From assembly GCF_900100345.1 (NCBI RefSeq), contig NZ_FMTT01000002.1:124001-188000 (forward strand): a DNA stretch of 64,000 nt, given 5' to 3'. The stretch's first letter is position 1, and each line of letters starts with the position of its first letter. Positions 33,871 through 42,489 of this stretch are shown piece by piece. The translations under genes were made by a program, and so were the position numbers. This stretch comes from Paenibacillus tianmuensis. GTDB taxonomy: Bacteria > Bacillota > Bacilli > Paenibacillales > NBRC-103111. The notes beneath the pieces were generated by a model. It searched no databases. It saw only the letters and a list, made by a program, of their open reading frames with translations, and was not told the origin of the DNA.

Positions 33871-35937
33871 TTATGGCGTTTTGGTTGTGGTCGGAGGCCC
33901 TTTCGGTTTCCCATCTAGTCCGTAATATTGATCGTAAGCGTCGAACATTTTGCGTGCGATCGGGCCGGCGCCGTAGCTGCCGAATCCGCCTTCCGGCACA
34001 ACGACGGCGACGGCAAGCTTCGGATTTTCCGCAGGCGCGAAGGCGATAAACACGGCGTTGTCGATTTCTTTGCCGCCGGCCACTCTTTGCGTGGAGGTTC
34101 CTGTTTTTTTGGCGACCGGATATGGGAAATCGTCAAAGCCTTGAGTGCGGACATCCAACATTCCTTTGATCACAGCGTCCCAGTAAGCTTTCGGGAAATC
34201 GGTCTGATCCAGCACGACCGGGTCAAACTTCTTGACAATCTGGCCTTTGTCGTATGTTTCGATCCGGTCGACAAGCAGCGGTTGAAGCCGTTTGCCCCGG
34301 CTCGCGAGCGTTGTGGTATACTGCGCCAATTGAAGCGTCGTGTACTTCTCGTTCTGCCCCCAGGAGGCGAATACCATCCGGGATTGTGGCGTTTCTTTTG
34401 TATTGGTCTTGTACTCGCTGATTCCCGCGCTTTCCCGCGGCAGGCCGCTGCCGGTAAGCACGCCCAGACCGAATTTGGCCAAATACTGGTCCCAGATCTC
34501 TACAGCCTTGCCAGGGGAGCGCATATACAGTGCGTTACCGATCAACGCTGACATGAACGTGTTTGACGAGTTTTTGATCGCTGTCGTAGCATTGATCGGT
34601 CCAAAAGAGGCCCGGCCCGAATTCGTATGTCTGGAGCTGTTGTTTTTACCATAGGTAAATACGCCGGTATCGTTGTAAATCGTATTGGGCGTAAGCAGCC
34701 CTTCGTTGAACCCGACCAACACCGTGAGCGGTTTAATGACGGAGCCCACATACACGATGGACGTAGGATGATATTTTTGCTCGTCATCCGGGTAGTCCGG
34801 ATACGCTGTCGTAATCGTGCCGTTGTTGATTTTCGTCTGAACCTGCTTGTAATCGGCATCCGAGAACGGATTGCTCCAGAAGGTCGGATCGTAATCCGGC
34901 ATACTGGCCATCGCCACGACTTTGCCCGTTTCAACCTCCATCGCCACGGCATAGCCCGCGACGGCGTTGACTCCTTTGGCCGAGTAAGAATTGGAACGAT
35001 AAGCCGAGCTTTTCAACGTTGCCAGATGGTCCGTGATCGCCTGCTCGGTGGCAAGCTGGACGTTTTTGTCAATCGTCAGGTACAGGTTGTTCCCCTTCTC
35101 CGGCGGGGTGACCGTAGGGGCTTCCGCATCGCCGATAATTTTCTGCAAGACATTGACCGGATACGACTTCACGCCGTTTTTGCCACGGAGCTCTTCCTGG
35201 TACATCAATTCAATGCCATCATAGCCGACGTATTCCCGGTCGAGGTATTCTGCCGTTTTTGTTTTATCCTTATAAAATTCAAGCCCGTTCTTCGCTTCTC
35301 GCGCCGTCGAGAACGGCCGCATGTACCCGACAAGCTGCACCGCAATGGTGTTCTCGCGGTCGTACGTGCGGAGGCTCTCCTCCATGATCTCAGTCCACTT
35401 CAGCTCGTCGCGGTGCTCCAAAATAAACGCCATTTCCATTTGTGTCAATTCGGTCTTGATCCGCCTCGGCACCCAGTAATAGCTCGGTTTTTTGGCCGTA
35501 TCGTCCTGGTTCAAATCGAAGCCGACATCCATTGCCTTAATGATTTCCTCCGCGGTCGGCTGCTTCACGTCCTTGTTGCCGTACTGCGCGAAAATGTCGG
35601 CCAAGCGCTTGGCCAAGGCGACCACTTGATCCTTGGGCTGGTCCTGCTCGATACGGAAATAAAGCGACTGGGTCGACGTCGTATAGGCGATCGGGGCACT
35701 GCCGCGGTCGAAAATATTGCCGCGTATCGGAGGGATCGGCGTATCGGCGTTGTTACTCCTGTCCTTTTTCGCCGCCAGCTCTTTGCCTTCGACAAATTGC
35801 AGCATCGCCAGTCGCACGATAAGCACGGAAAACAGGAAAAACGTAAAGAAAAAGAACAGGTTGATCCGGGTTGTAAAATGACGGCGCTGGCTTCCGTCCT
35901 GCTTGCTTGAGTCGTCCATGCCGATAGGTTTCTTCAT
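33871..35937 (-). CDS. Class B penicillin-binding protein (transpeptidase)
   Basis: 688 residues. A short cytoplasmic N-terminus, one membrane anchor (about 26-48), the PBP dimerisation domain (PPIRGNIFDRGSAPIAY) and a transpeptidase domain with S399-x-x-K402 (GSVIKP), S457-x-N459 and K611-T-G. It cross-links peptidoglycan outside the membrane. It resembles PBP2-like elongation enzymes; which morphogenetic complex it serves is not clear. Start ATG 35937, 11 nt after AAGGAG; the upstream 49 in-frame codons look non-coding. Confidence 0.92.
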   Translation of the reverse strand: MKKPIGMDDSSKQDGSQRRHFTTRINLFFFFTFFLFSVLIVRLAMLQFVEGKELAAKKDRSNNADTPIPPIRGNIFDRGSAPIAYTTSTQSLYFRIEQDQPKDQVVALAKRLADIFAQYGNKDVKQPTAEEIIKAMDVGFDLNQDDTAKKPSYYWVPRRIKTELTQMEMAFILEHRDELKWTEIMEESLRTYDRENTIAVQLVGYMRPFSTAREAKNGLEFYKDKTKTAEYLDREYVGYDGIELMYQEELRGKNGVKSYPVNVLQKIIGDAEAPTVTPPEKGNNLYLTIDKNVQLATEQAITDHLATLKSSAYRSNSYSAKGVNAVAGYAVAMEVETGKVVAMASMPDYDPTFWSNPFSDADYKQVQTKINNGTITTAYPDYPDDEQKYHPTSIVYVGSVIKPLTVLVGFNEGLLTPNTIYNDTGVFTYGKNNSSRHTNSGRASFGPINATTAIKNSSNTFMSALIGNALYMRSPGKAVEIWDQYLAKFGLGVLTGSGLPRESAGISEYKTNTKETPQSRMVFASWGQNEKYTTLQLAQYTTTLASRGKRLQPLLVDRIETYDKGQIVKKFDPVVLDQTDFPKAYWDAVIKGMLDVRTQGFDDFPYPVAKKTGTSTQRVAGGKEIDNAVFIAFAPAENPKLAVAVVVPEGGFGSYGAGPIARKMFDAYDQYYGLDGKPKGPPTTTKTP

Positions 35938-36162
35938 CTTGCTTGCGGCTCCTTCCTTCCAAAAATAGTTCCCATATGCGACTTTACATCCCGCAGCAGC
36001 TCGCGCAGGGAAAGAATGCTGTCCCCAGTATGATAAAACGATAAACCCACCTTTTTCAAACTTACATCGTACCAAGTGTATCATATTCGAAGAATTTATA
36101 GAAACGTACGGAAAAGGAAAAAACCGGTTCGTCGCTTTGTGGCGGCCGTCCGGCTTCCGTGA

Positions 36163-37323
36163 TTACGTATCTTTAATATGCGTTTCCTGAAAGCGTGGCG
36201 GATTGAACCAGTTGCCTCCGCTGGCCACCCAGGTGGAATCGAGCGGCACCCACTCGCTTTTCTCCCCCAGGTACACTTCGTTCCACGCGTGAGGGCCGTA
36301 ACCGCCACGTCCGTCATAGCCGAGTCCGGTCACAACCTTGACGTCCAGCCCGACCGCCCTCGCCATCACTGCGTACAACCTGGAAAAGTCGATGCAAACG
36401 CCCTGCTTCGTGTTAAACGTATCCTCCGGCGTCTGCTCTCTCCAAATGCGCTGCTCCTCGTACGCCTTCACTTTGTCCCAGTCGTATTTGATACGCGTGC
36501 CGACCCAGCGGTACAGCAGCCTGGCTTTCTCTTCATCGGTCTGGCCTTTGGCCGTCACTTGCTTGGCCGCTTCCGCGACATCTTGGGGAATGCGGGCATC
36601 CACAACCTCATATTTCCGCTGCAAAATGTTGGCGAACTCCTGTTCCACGGCCCGTGTGAAAACCGGGAGCTGGTTAGCGAAAAAATCGCCCGTCATTGGC
36701 CGGATCACTTCCGTCGCCCCTTTTTGAAAAAGGGACGAATCCTGAATATAAGCGGCCACCGGCGTCTGCGGGAACAGCGTCGTGACGATAAACAGCACGG
36801 CAATCATAATCATCCCCCGGCCAAACCCGGTCACCGAGCCGATGACGCCGCCGATCAGACTGCTGAGCAGGGAGGGAGTGGCTACTCGTCCCCTGTTGGC
36901 GGAGCCCGCATTCGTCCGTTCCGCCAACCAATCGTTCACCAGCGGGTCGATCATGCGGTAAACCAGCTGCTTAATCAAGCCGTATCCCAACACAAACAGG
37001 ACGCTGAACCGCAGCAGGGAAAAATCGCGCAGAGCCGTTGCGGCGGTGTAATATAGCTGCTTCCAAAAGCCGAGTTCCTCGGATGGTATCGTCAGCCCGA
37101 GCCCTATAAGCCACGCCTGCAGCTTGGGCGACAGCCATGAAGTCAGCTCCCAAGCGAGAAACAGGCTGAGCAGTGTAACCGCCCCTTCCGTCACCATGAG
37201 CGCCAGATGCTTCGCGGTGGAGGACGCCCCGCGAAGCAAGCCCTGTACAATCGATACTACAAACAATACGGCGATGAGCACGGTAATCCAATTGATTTGC
37301 GCCAGCTTCTGCAGCTCGTTCAC
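36163..37323 (-). CDS. Membrane-bound transglutaminase-like protein
   Basis: 386 residues. The N-terminal half has several membrane helices (about 12-32, 40-62, 91-118 and 163-180) and resembles CvpA-type proteins. The C-terminal half is a transglutaminase-like cysteine protease fold with a complete triad: C310 (GVCIDFS), H345 (PHAWNEVY) and D362 (PLDSTW). The topology suggests an extracytoplasmic catalytic domain, perhaps acting on wall peptides. It is transcribed towards a PBP gene 225 bp downstream. GTG start about 9 nt after AGGAGG. Confidence 0.82.
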   Translation of the reverse strand: MNELQKLAQINWITVLIAVLFVVSIVQGLLRGASSTAKHLALMVTEGAVTLLSLFLAWELTSWLSPKLQAWLIGLGLTIPSEELGFWKQLYYTAATALRDFSLLRFSVLFVLGYGLIKQLVYRMIDPLVNDWLAERTNAGSANRGRVATPSLLSSLIGGVIGSVTGFGRGMIMIAVLFIVTTLFPQTPVAAYIQDSSLFQKGATEVIRPMTGDFFANQLPVFTRAVEQEFANILQRKYEVVDARIPQDVAEAAKQVTAKGQTDEEKARLLYRWVGTRIKYDWDKVKAYEEQRIWREQTPEDTFNTKQGVCIDFSRLYAVMARAVGLDVKVVTGLGYDGRGGYGPHAWNEVYLGEKSEWVPLDSTWVASGGNWFNPPRFQETHIKDT

Positions 37324-37364
37324 CAGCGTCCCCCTCCTTTCCTATCGAGATGCGTTCCGAAGGT

Positions 37365-37799
37365 TTATTGGCCGGCGTTTTTCTTCGCCTGATCGATGAA
37401 TTCTTTCAGGACATCGTCCAGCTTCATCGTGAACGTTTGGTTCATAAAGGTAACCTGCACATCGCTAGAGCCGGGTTTGCCTTCCAACTTCACGCTTCTG
37501 GTGCTTACGGTATACGATCCGTCGGCGTTCTGGCTGTATTTCGCTTCTTTCACTTCGTCGGTAATCGCTTTGACCGTTTGATTCTTGACTTCGGCGGCGA
37601 CTTTCGCTCCCACCGTCGTGCCCAGCTCCAAAAGCTGATCCTTGTAGCTGGCGCCATACCAGATGAGCCCCGCCAGTATCGCGAGCACGAGAACCCATTT
37701 GATGACGGTTTTCACCACTTTGATGACGAGAAACAACACAATCAGCGCCCCGACGAGCACATACCACCGCTCGGATAAAAAAGCCGTTACAAAATCCAC
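37365..37799 (-). CDS. Membrane-anchored hypothetical protein
   Basis: 144 residues. One long hydrophobic region (about 13-48, possibly two helices with KVVKTVIK between), then a polar domain with SQNADGSYTVSTRSVKLEG. Not recognised. The start is taken as GTG 37799, 8 nt after GGGGAG, because ATG 37805 is only 2 nt from it. It lies 41 nt upstream of the transglutaminase gene, same strand, so probably one operon. Confidence 0.7.
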   Translation of the reverse strand: MDFVTAFLSERWYVLVGALIVLFLVIKVVKTVIKWVLVLAILAGLIWYGASYKDQLLELGTTVGAKVAAEVKNQTVKAITDEVKEAKYSQNADGSYTVSTRSVKLEGKPGSSDVQVTFMNQTFTMKLDDVLKEFIDQAKKNAGQ

Positions 37800-37889
37800 T
37801 TCCATCGCTCCCCTAAAAGTCCGTCTTCCATCGCTTATGTAAATCCCTTACTGCGGCTCTCCGCGCCCTTATCATACACCAGCCCGGCG

Positions 37890-38045
37890 TCACTCTTCAT
37901 CTCTTTTTTTGCGGAGCTCGGCGAGCTTGCGCTGGATTTCCGCCCCTTTGTCTTCTTTTCGCCTGGTTCGGCGAAACGATACGAGCAGCCTCCACAGCGC
38001 CAGCAGCAAGACGGCCACCAGCACGATTCGGATAAACAGGTCCAT
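37890..38045 (-). CDS. 51-residue membrane protein, unlisted small gene
   Basis: One N-terminal helix (MDLFIRIVLVAVLLLALWRL) followed by a strongly basic, then mixed-charge helical tail ending RKKRDEE. AAGGAGGG lies 7-8 nt before the ATG. It is 90 nt upstream of the 37365 gene on the same strand, making a likely three-gene membrane operon with the transglutaminase. Family not recognised. Confidence 0.65.
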   Translation of the reverse strand: MDLFIRIVLVAVLLLALWRLLVSFRRTRRKEDKGAEIQRKLAELRKKRDEE

Positions 38046-38200
38046 CCGAGATCCCTCCTTTTGTCCGCCGGAACCCGCGTTTCTTATACACTAAACGATC
38101 CGGCATGCTGCAAAATACTTGTACTATCCCTTTGCCGGCAGACGTAAACGTATAGAGTAGCGATGGACAGACGAACCCCATTATAAAAAGAGGTGATTTC

Positions 38201-39364
38201 ATGAAAACCGCCGTATGGCTCTATCTGTTCATGTTCGTCGCCATTTTCGATCTGCATGCCCAATACCCGATTCTTACTCCTTTTGCCGTGTCGCTGGGTG
38301 CGACGCCTTCGTTCATCGGGCTTATTCTCGGGGTCTATTCGATCACGCACTTGCCCGGAAACCTGATCGCAGGCTACGGCGTCGACCGCTATGGGAGCAA
38401 GGGCTTCATTGTGTTCAGCCTGATTGTAGCAGGAATCGTGCTCTTAATTCAATCCCGCGTCAGTGATCCGTGGGGGCTGCTCGTCATCCGTTCGATCAGC
38501 GGCTTCGTGCTGGCATTTTTATCGCCGGCCTGCTTGTCCCTGCTCGCCAAAATCGCCAAAAACCAAATTCAACAAAGCAAGCTAATGGCCGGCAACGGCA
38601 TGGTGCATACGATCGCTTCCGTGCTCAGTCCAGCCGCCGGCGCCTACCTGGTCTCGCAGCTTGGCTTTGCCAAATCGTTTACGTTTCTCGGATGGGGCCT
38701 CATCCTTACCGGCTTGCTCGCTTGGATCGGAGTAAAGGAGCAGCGAGGCGGGAAACCCGCCAAGGCAGCGATTGCGGGGGAAGACGCCTCTCCACCCGCT
38801 TCCCAGAGGAATTTGCCGGTCTCCGGCCAGGAAAGCGTTCCTTGGCTTTTCTTCGTTATTCCTCTTGCGCTTTCTTGCTCCCAAGGCATTTTGTTTTTCG
38901 AGCTTCCGTTGATGAAGGAGGCGAGCGGCTCCATCATGACCTCCGGCGTGTTCTTTTCCGTCATTTCCATGGGGTCGTTGGTGACGCTTAGCCTATTGTT
39001 TTTGAACCGGATTTCCCCTTTTTACCGGATGCTGTTCGGCAGTCTTGCGCTGGCGTTCATTTTTTTCGGGATGTCCGTACATTGGCCGCTGCCGCTCTAC
39101 GCTTCGCTGTTTCTGATCGGGATGACCAAGGGCGTCATTTTTCCGGCCATCGCATCGCTGCTTGCGGCCCTAACGCACGCGGAACGTTACGGACGCGTCT
39201 TCTCGATTCTGTCGATTTCGTACTCGATCGGCGCCTTTATCGGCCCGATTGTCGCCGGGCATACACGGACACAAGTATCGCCGTATTTTCTCGCGTTTCT
39301 CTGCCTTATGCTTGCGCTCTCTCTGCTGCCGCCCCGTTCGTTCGCCGCTCCCGTGCGAGTTTGA
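38201..39364 (+). CDS. MFS transporter
   Basis: 387 residues, about 12 hydrophobic helices. The loop after helix 2 (GYGVDRYGSKGF) is the MFS motif A region, and RSISGFVLAFLSPA suits helix 4. The central cytosolic loop (about 180-206) is polar. Substrate unknown. AAGAGGTG 5 nt before the ATG. Confidence 0.88.
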   Translation: MKTAVWLYLFMFVAIFDLHAQYPILTPFAVSLGATPSFIGLILGVYSITHLPGNLIAGYGVDRYGSKGFIVFSLIVAGIVLLIQSRVSDPWGLLVIRSISGFVLAFLSPACLSLLAKIAKNQIQQSKLMAGNGMVHTIASVLSPAAGAYLVSQLGFAKSFTFLGWGLILTGLLAWIGVKEQRGGKPAKAAIAGEDASPPASQRNLPVSGQESVPWLFFVIPLALSCSQGILFFELPLMKEASGSIMTSGVFFSVISMGSLVTLSLLFLNRISPFYRMLFGSLALAFIFFGMSVHWPLPLYASLFLIGMTKGVIFPAIASLLAALTHAERYGRVFSILSISYSIGAFIGPIVAGHTRTQVSPYFLAFLCLMLALSLLPPRSFAAPVRV

Positions 39365-39758
39365 AACGATTTTTGGAGATAGGAAATATTTTAGCCGCGG
39401 TTCTTTGCTTTTCCTAATGAAATTAAATTCCTAACTCAGTTGATTTATAGGTATTTAGTCATAAATTAATAGTCCAAAAGTATCGATATACGCTTCGGAA
39501 CGCAACTTTATTTCGCTCTCTACCGTTTAAGATGCCGAGATGTTTCACTGCGGGCAGATTGGGCAATGTTCAAAGGGCCGCCATAATGGATCATTCTTCC
39601 ATTGGCGCGACGGACATAAACGGCTCTGTCCGATTCGAAAACATCTAAATGATATCAATTACTAGCCGAAGGAGGTGAAAATGCATTTGTCCAGGAAACC
39701 TGTTCAACGCAATAGCAATAATCCATTATTCGTTAAGGAAGATAGGAGTGAACCCTGC
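39365..39758. other. Long upstream region of the S-layer-type gene
   Basis: 394 bp without a gene. It contains a small stem (39611-39615 with 39628-39632) and a strong Shine-Dalgarno GGAGGTG (39671-39677) 3 nt before an in-frame ATG at 39681. TTGATT with TAAATT 16 bp away (near 39439) is a possible promoter, which would give a long leader. Confidence 0.5.
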
Positions 39759-41384
39759 ATGAAGCCAGCTGTGCTTAAAAAGACAGCACAAGTGACCGTA
39801 CTGATGCTTATCATTTCTGTTTTGGTTCCCGTTCTGGCGTTTGCCGCTGCGGGATTCAAAGATTTGAAGTTTGAAAGCAACAACACGGTAACCGGTACGG
39901 TGTATTCCGATGTTTACAGCGTGAATGCTACCGTATACGCGTTTGACCCGAACGGAAATCGTTTTGACGTTTCTGACGCCACTTATGTTGACTACGATGT
40001 TACAAGCAATGTCTATAACTACAAATTTACGGTAACGAGCAACACCTATGATTATGTTCGTGTACAAGGGCCTTTTGGCACCTCGGTTGACGGAAAAACA
40101 ATTACTGGTGCTGTTTACGATTCCGTTCAACGTAACACCGGCGGTAACTCTGGCAATAGCGGTTGCTGCTCCGGCGGCGGTGGCGGCGGTGGTGGCGGGA
40201 TCTGGGGCTCGGAAACGATCTACGTGAACTCTGACGGTTCCGTTGATGCCGACCAACTGAAAAATTCGTTCAAGGACCGCGACAAAGTGACGCTGAAGCT
40301 GAGTGGCGACATCGCTCTGATTCCGGCTAAAGCGCTTGTCGATTATGTAACGAATTCCAAGAAGGTACTGGTCATCGTTAACAACAACGGCTCGTACAGC
40401 ATTCCGATCAACGCGCTGAAGCTGCAAGACTTGGCCAGCAAACTGTCGGTAACGACGGATGAGCTGAAGCTGAAAGTAACCATCGCGAAAGCAAATGATG
40501 CGACGAAAGACGGCGTAGATAAGGCTGCTAAAGCGCTTGGCGGTACGGTAGCCAGCAATGCTGTCGATTTCGATATCGTCGGTCTTGGCAAAGATCAGAA
40601 AACCGCTGCTCTGGACCTCGGCAACAACTACATCAGCCGGATTCTTCCGCTGAGCAAGGCTGTCGATTCGTCCAAAGCGACAGGCGTTCTGTATAACCCG
40701 ACAACGGGCAAACTGAGCTTTGTGCCTGCTGTCTTCTCTTCTTCGACGGATGGTAAAGGCGAAGCAACATTGAAACGCAACGGCAGCAGCATCTATGCCG
40801 TGATCGAGATGAATAAAACATTCTCCGACATCAACGGCCACTGGGCTGAAAGCTACGTCAAACTGCTGGCTAACAAACTTGTCGTTGACGGGGTAACCGA
40901 CACGACATTCCAGCCGGAGCGCAATATCACCCGTGCGGAATTCGCAGCACTGGTTGTTCGCGCACTGGGTCTGGATACGAACAGTGGCAGCAGCACATTT
41001 AAAGACGTTGCAGCTAGCGAGTGGTACGCAAGCGTTGTAGCAGCAGCAGCCAATGCGAAGCTGGTTGACGGCTACGAAGACGGAACGTTCCGTCCGAACG
41101 CTACGATCAACCGCGAAGAGCTGGCGGCTATGGTCGTACGCGCTCTGAACTATGCCAGTGCGAAACCGGACGTCTCGGCTGATAAACAAACTCAACTGTT
41201 GGCGAAGTTCAAAGACGCAAGCAAAATCGTATGGGCGAAGAACGAAATCGCCACTGCGATTGACGCCGGCATCATCGACGGCATGACGGACGACACGTTG
41301 GGCGCCCGCGATACGGCGACTCGCGCACAATCCGCAACCATGCTGAAACGCCTGCTCTCCAAAGCAAGCTTCATCAACAACTAA
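39759..41384 (+). CDS. S-layer-homology (SLH) domain surface protein
   Basis: 541 residues from ATG 39759 (GGAG 10 nt upstream), which gives a normal Sec signal peptide ending about VLAFAAA (residue 28). Then comes a beta-rich N-terminal domain, a cysteine pair and a run of nine glycines (about 134-148), a middle domain, and three SLH repeats (from about 354, 417 and 475) with FSDINGHWA, FKDVAASEWYA and FKDASKIVWA. SLH domains bind pyruvylated secondary wall polymer. The in-frame ATG 39681 would add 26 polar residues before the signal. Ends at 41420-41467. Confidence 0.9.
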   Translation: MKPAVLKKTAQVTVLMLIISVLVPVLAFAAAGFKDLKFESNNTVTGTVYSDVYSVNATVYAFDPNGNRFDVSDATYVDYDVTSNVYNYKFTVTSNTYDYVRVQGPFGTSVDGKTITGAVYDSVQRNTGGNSGNSGCCSGGGGGGGGGIWGSETIYVNSDGSVDADQLKNSFKDRDKVTLKLSGDIALIPAKALVDYVTNSKKVLVIVNNNGSYSIPINALKLQDLASKLSVTTDELKLKVTIAKANDATKDGVDKAAKALGGTVASNAVDFDIVGLGKDQKTAALDLGNNYISRILPLSKAVDSSKATGVLYNPTTGKLSFVPAVFSSSTDGKGEATLKRNGSSIYAVIEMNKTFSDINGHWAESYVKLLANKLVVDGVTDTTFQPERNITRAEFAALVVRALGLDTNSGSSTFKDVAASEWYASVVAAAANAKLVDGYEDGTFRPNATINREELAAMVVRALNYASAKPDVSADKQTQLLAKFKDASKIVWAKNEIATAIDAGIIDGMTDDTLGARDTATRAQSATMLKRLLSKASFINN

Positions 41385-41419
41385 TTGCTATCACATCATG
41401 AACCACTCTCCATGAACTT

Positions 41420-41467
41420 GGGCCGTTTCTTTTGTCTCTCGCAGACAAGGGCAGCGGCCCTTTTGTT
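41420..41467 (+). terminator. Terminator of the SLH gene
   Basis: Outer stem 41420-41425 with 41455-41460 and an inner TTGTCT/AGACAA stem, followed by TTTTGTT. Confidence 0.75.
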
Positions 41468-41527
41468 AACGAATGTATCTTCCTCGAAAAGGCTTCGGTA
41501 AGAATCTTGTAAAGCAAAGGTGACAAT

Positions 41528-41974
41528 ATGGATTTTAACGAATATATGGCGTTTGTCAGAAAATGCAGTCAAGAGCCCATCCAAGAGCTTACTGAATTAG
41601 ACTTTAATGATTTAGAGAAAACTTTAGAAACAAAATTGCCAGCAGAGTTTAAGTCCTATTATTTGGAATATAACGGAAACGACTCTGCTCCAGATGAATG
41701 TTGTTATTTGTTTTTCCCGATAAAATACGGATTTTCTATCGAACGGCGGTTAGAAGTTTATGCAAAACAAGGTATTCACTTTGGAAAAAAGATACCGTTC
41801 GCCGGGGATGAATACGGACATACTTATGTTTTGTCATTGGAAGATAGCAGCTTTGGAAAAGTACTATTTTTGCAGCATGAATACGAAGATAATCAGGAAT
41901 ATGAGGTTGTTGCCAATAGCTTTTCTGAATTTTTAACTTCTTTTGTATCCAAAGGAAAGACATTTTTAAGGTAA
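41528..41974 (+). CDS. SMI1/KNR4 family protein
   Basis: 148 residues. LTELDFNDLEKTLETKLPAE then FKSYYLEYNGNDS is the SMI1/KNR4 (SUKH) start, and the end SFSEFLTSFV fits the family. Many bacterial members are immunity proteins against polymorphic or contact-dependent nuclease toxins. No toxin is adjacent. The gene is clearly more AT-rich than its neighbours, which suggests acquisition. AAAGGTG about 5 nt before the ATG. Followed by a terminator. Confidence 0.82.
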   Translation: MDFNEYMAFVRKCSQEPIQELTELDFNDLEKTLETKLPAEFKSYYLEYNGNDSAPDECCYLFFPIKYGFSIERRLEVYAKQGIHFGKKIPFAGDEYGHTYVLSLEDSSFGKVLFLQHEYEDNQEYEVVANSFSEFLTSFVSKGKTFLR

Positions 41975-42004
41975 ACTGATTGGCCTTAGTTTCCCTAAGA
42001 TTGC

Positions 42005-42034
42005 CCCGCCGTTCATTACAGTCGGCGGGTTTTC
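42005..42034 (+). terminator. Terminator of the SMI1/KNR4 gene
   Basis: A perfect 7-bp GC stem (42005-42011 with 42023-42029), followed by TTTTCT. Confidence 0.75.
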
Positions 42035-42129
42035 TGTATCCATCTTACTCCTCGTCCTCAAGTTCTCAAGTTCAAGCAAAAGGGGATATACTACAAGAAG
42101 GAAATTCATTGCAAGAACGGAGGCAGTCG

Positions 42130-42489
42130 ATGTCAATAGCCATCATTGTGGAAGGAAAAAACGACAAAACTAGGCTTCGCCGCCTGCTGACAGAGGACAT
42201 CATCATCGTTTGTACCTTCGGATCGCTGAATACGGATCGTTTGGAAGAGTTGAAGAAAAAGATCTTAACGCGCGACGTGTACTTGTTTACGGACAATGAC
42301 CCCTCGGGCAAAAAAATACGCGCCATTCTCCGGGATACGTTTCCGGATGCCGAACAAATGTATACACGGCGCGGCTATGCAGGCGTCGAAGGCACGCCAG
42401 ACGAGTACCTTATTCAGCAATTGGAAAAGGCCGGGCTGGAGGAGTTTATTATTTATCCCCCGATAATCCCGACCTTTGAGAAGTTTTAG
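42130..42489 (+). CDS. Toprim-domain protein (YusF-like)
   Basis: 119 residues, a lone Toprim domain: the glutamate motif IIVEGKNDK (E8) and the DxD motif LFTDNDPSG. This resembles B. subtilis YusF and the catalytic part of RNase M5, which cut or modify nucleic acids with Mg2+. No partner domain. Start ATG 42130, 6 nt after CGGAGG. Its last 4 nt overlap the convergent AEC gene. Confidence 0.8.
   Translation: MSIAIIVEGKNDKTRLRRLLTEDIIIVCTFGSLNTDRLEELKKKILTRDVYLFTDNDPSGKKIRAILRDTFPDAEQMYTRRGYAGVEGTPDEYLIQQLEKAGLEEFIIYPPIIPTFEKF

Noticed and set aside
34627-35910. Plus-strand open frame of 427 codons
   Set aside because: Antisense to the PBP gene with intact catalytic motifs; Arg/Val/Ile-rich and no ribosome site.
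39726-41330. Minus-strand open frame of 534 codons opposite the SLH gene
   Set aside because: It is exactly antisense to a well-recognised SLH protein, starts without a ribosome site and has a Val/Arg/Cys-rich composition typical of a shadow frame.
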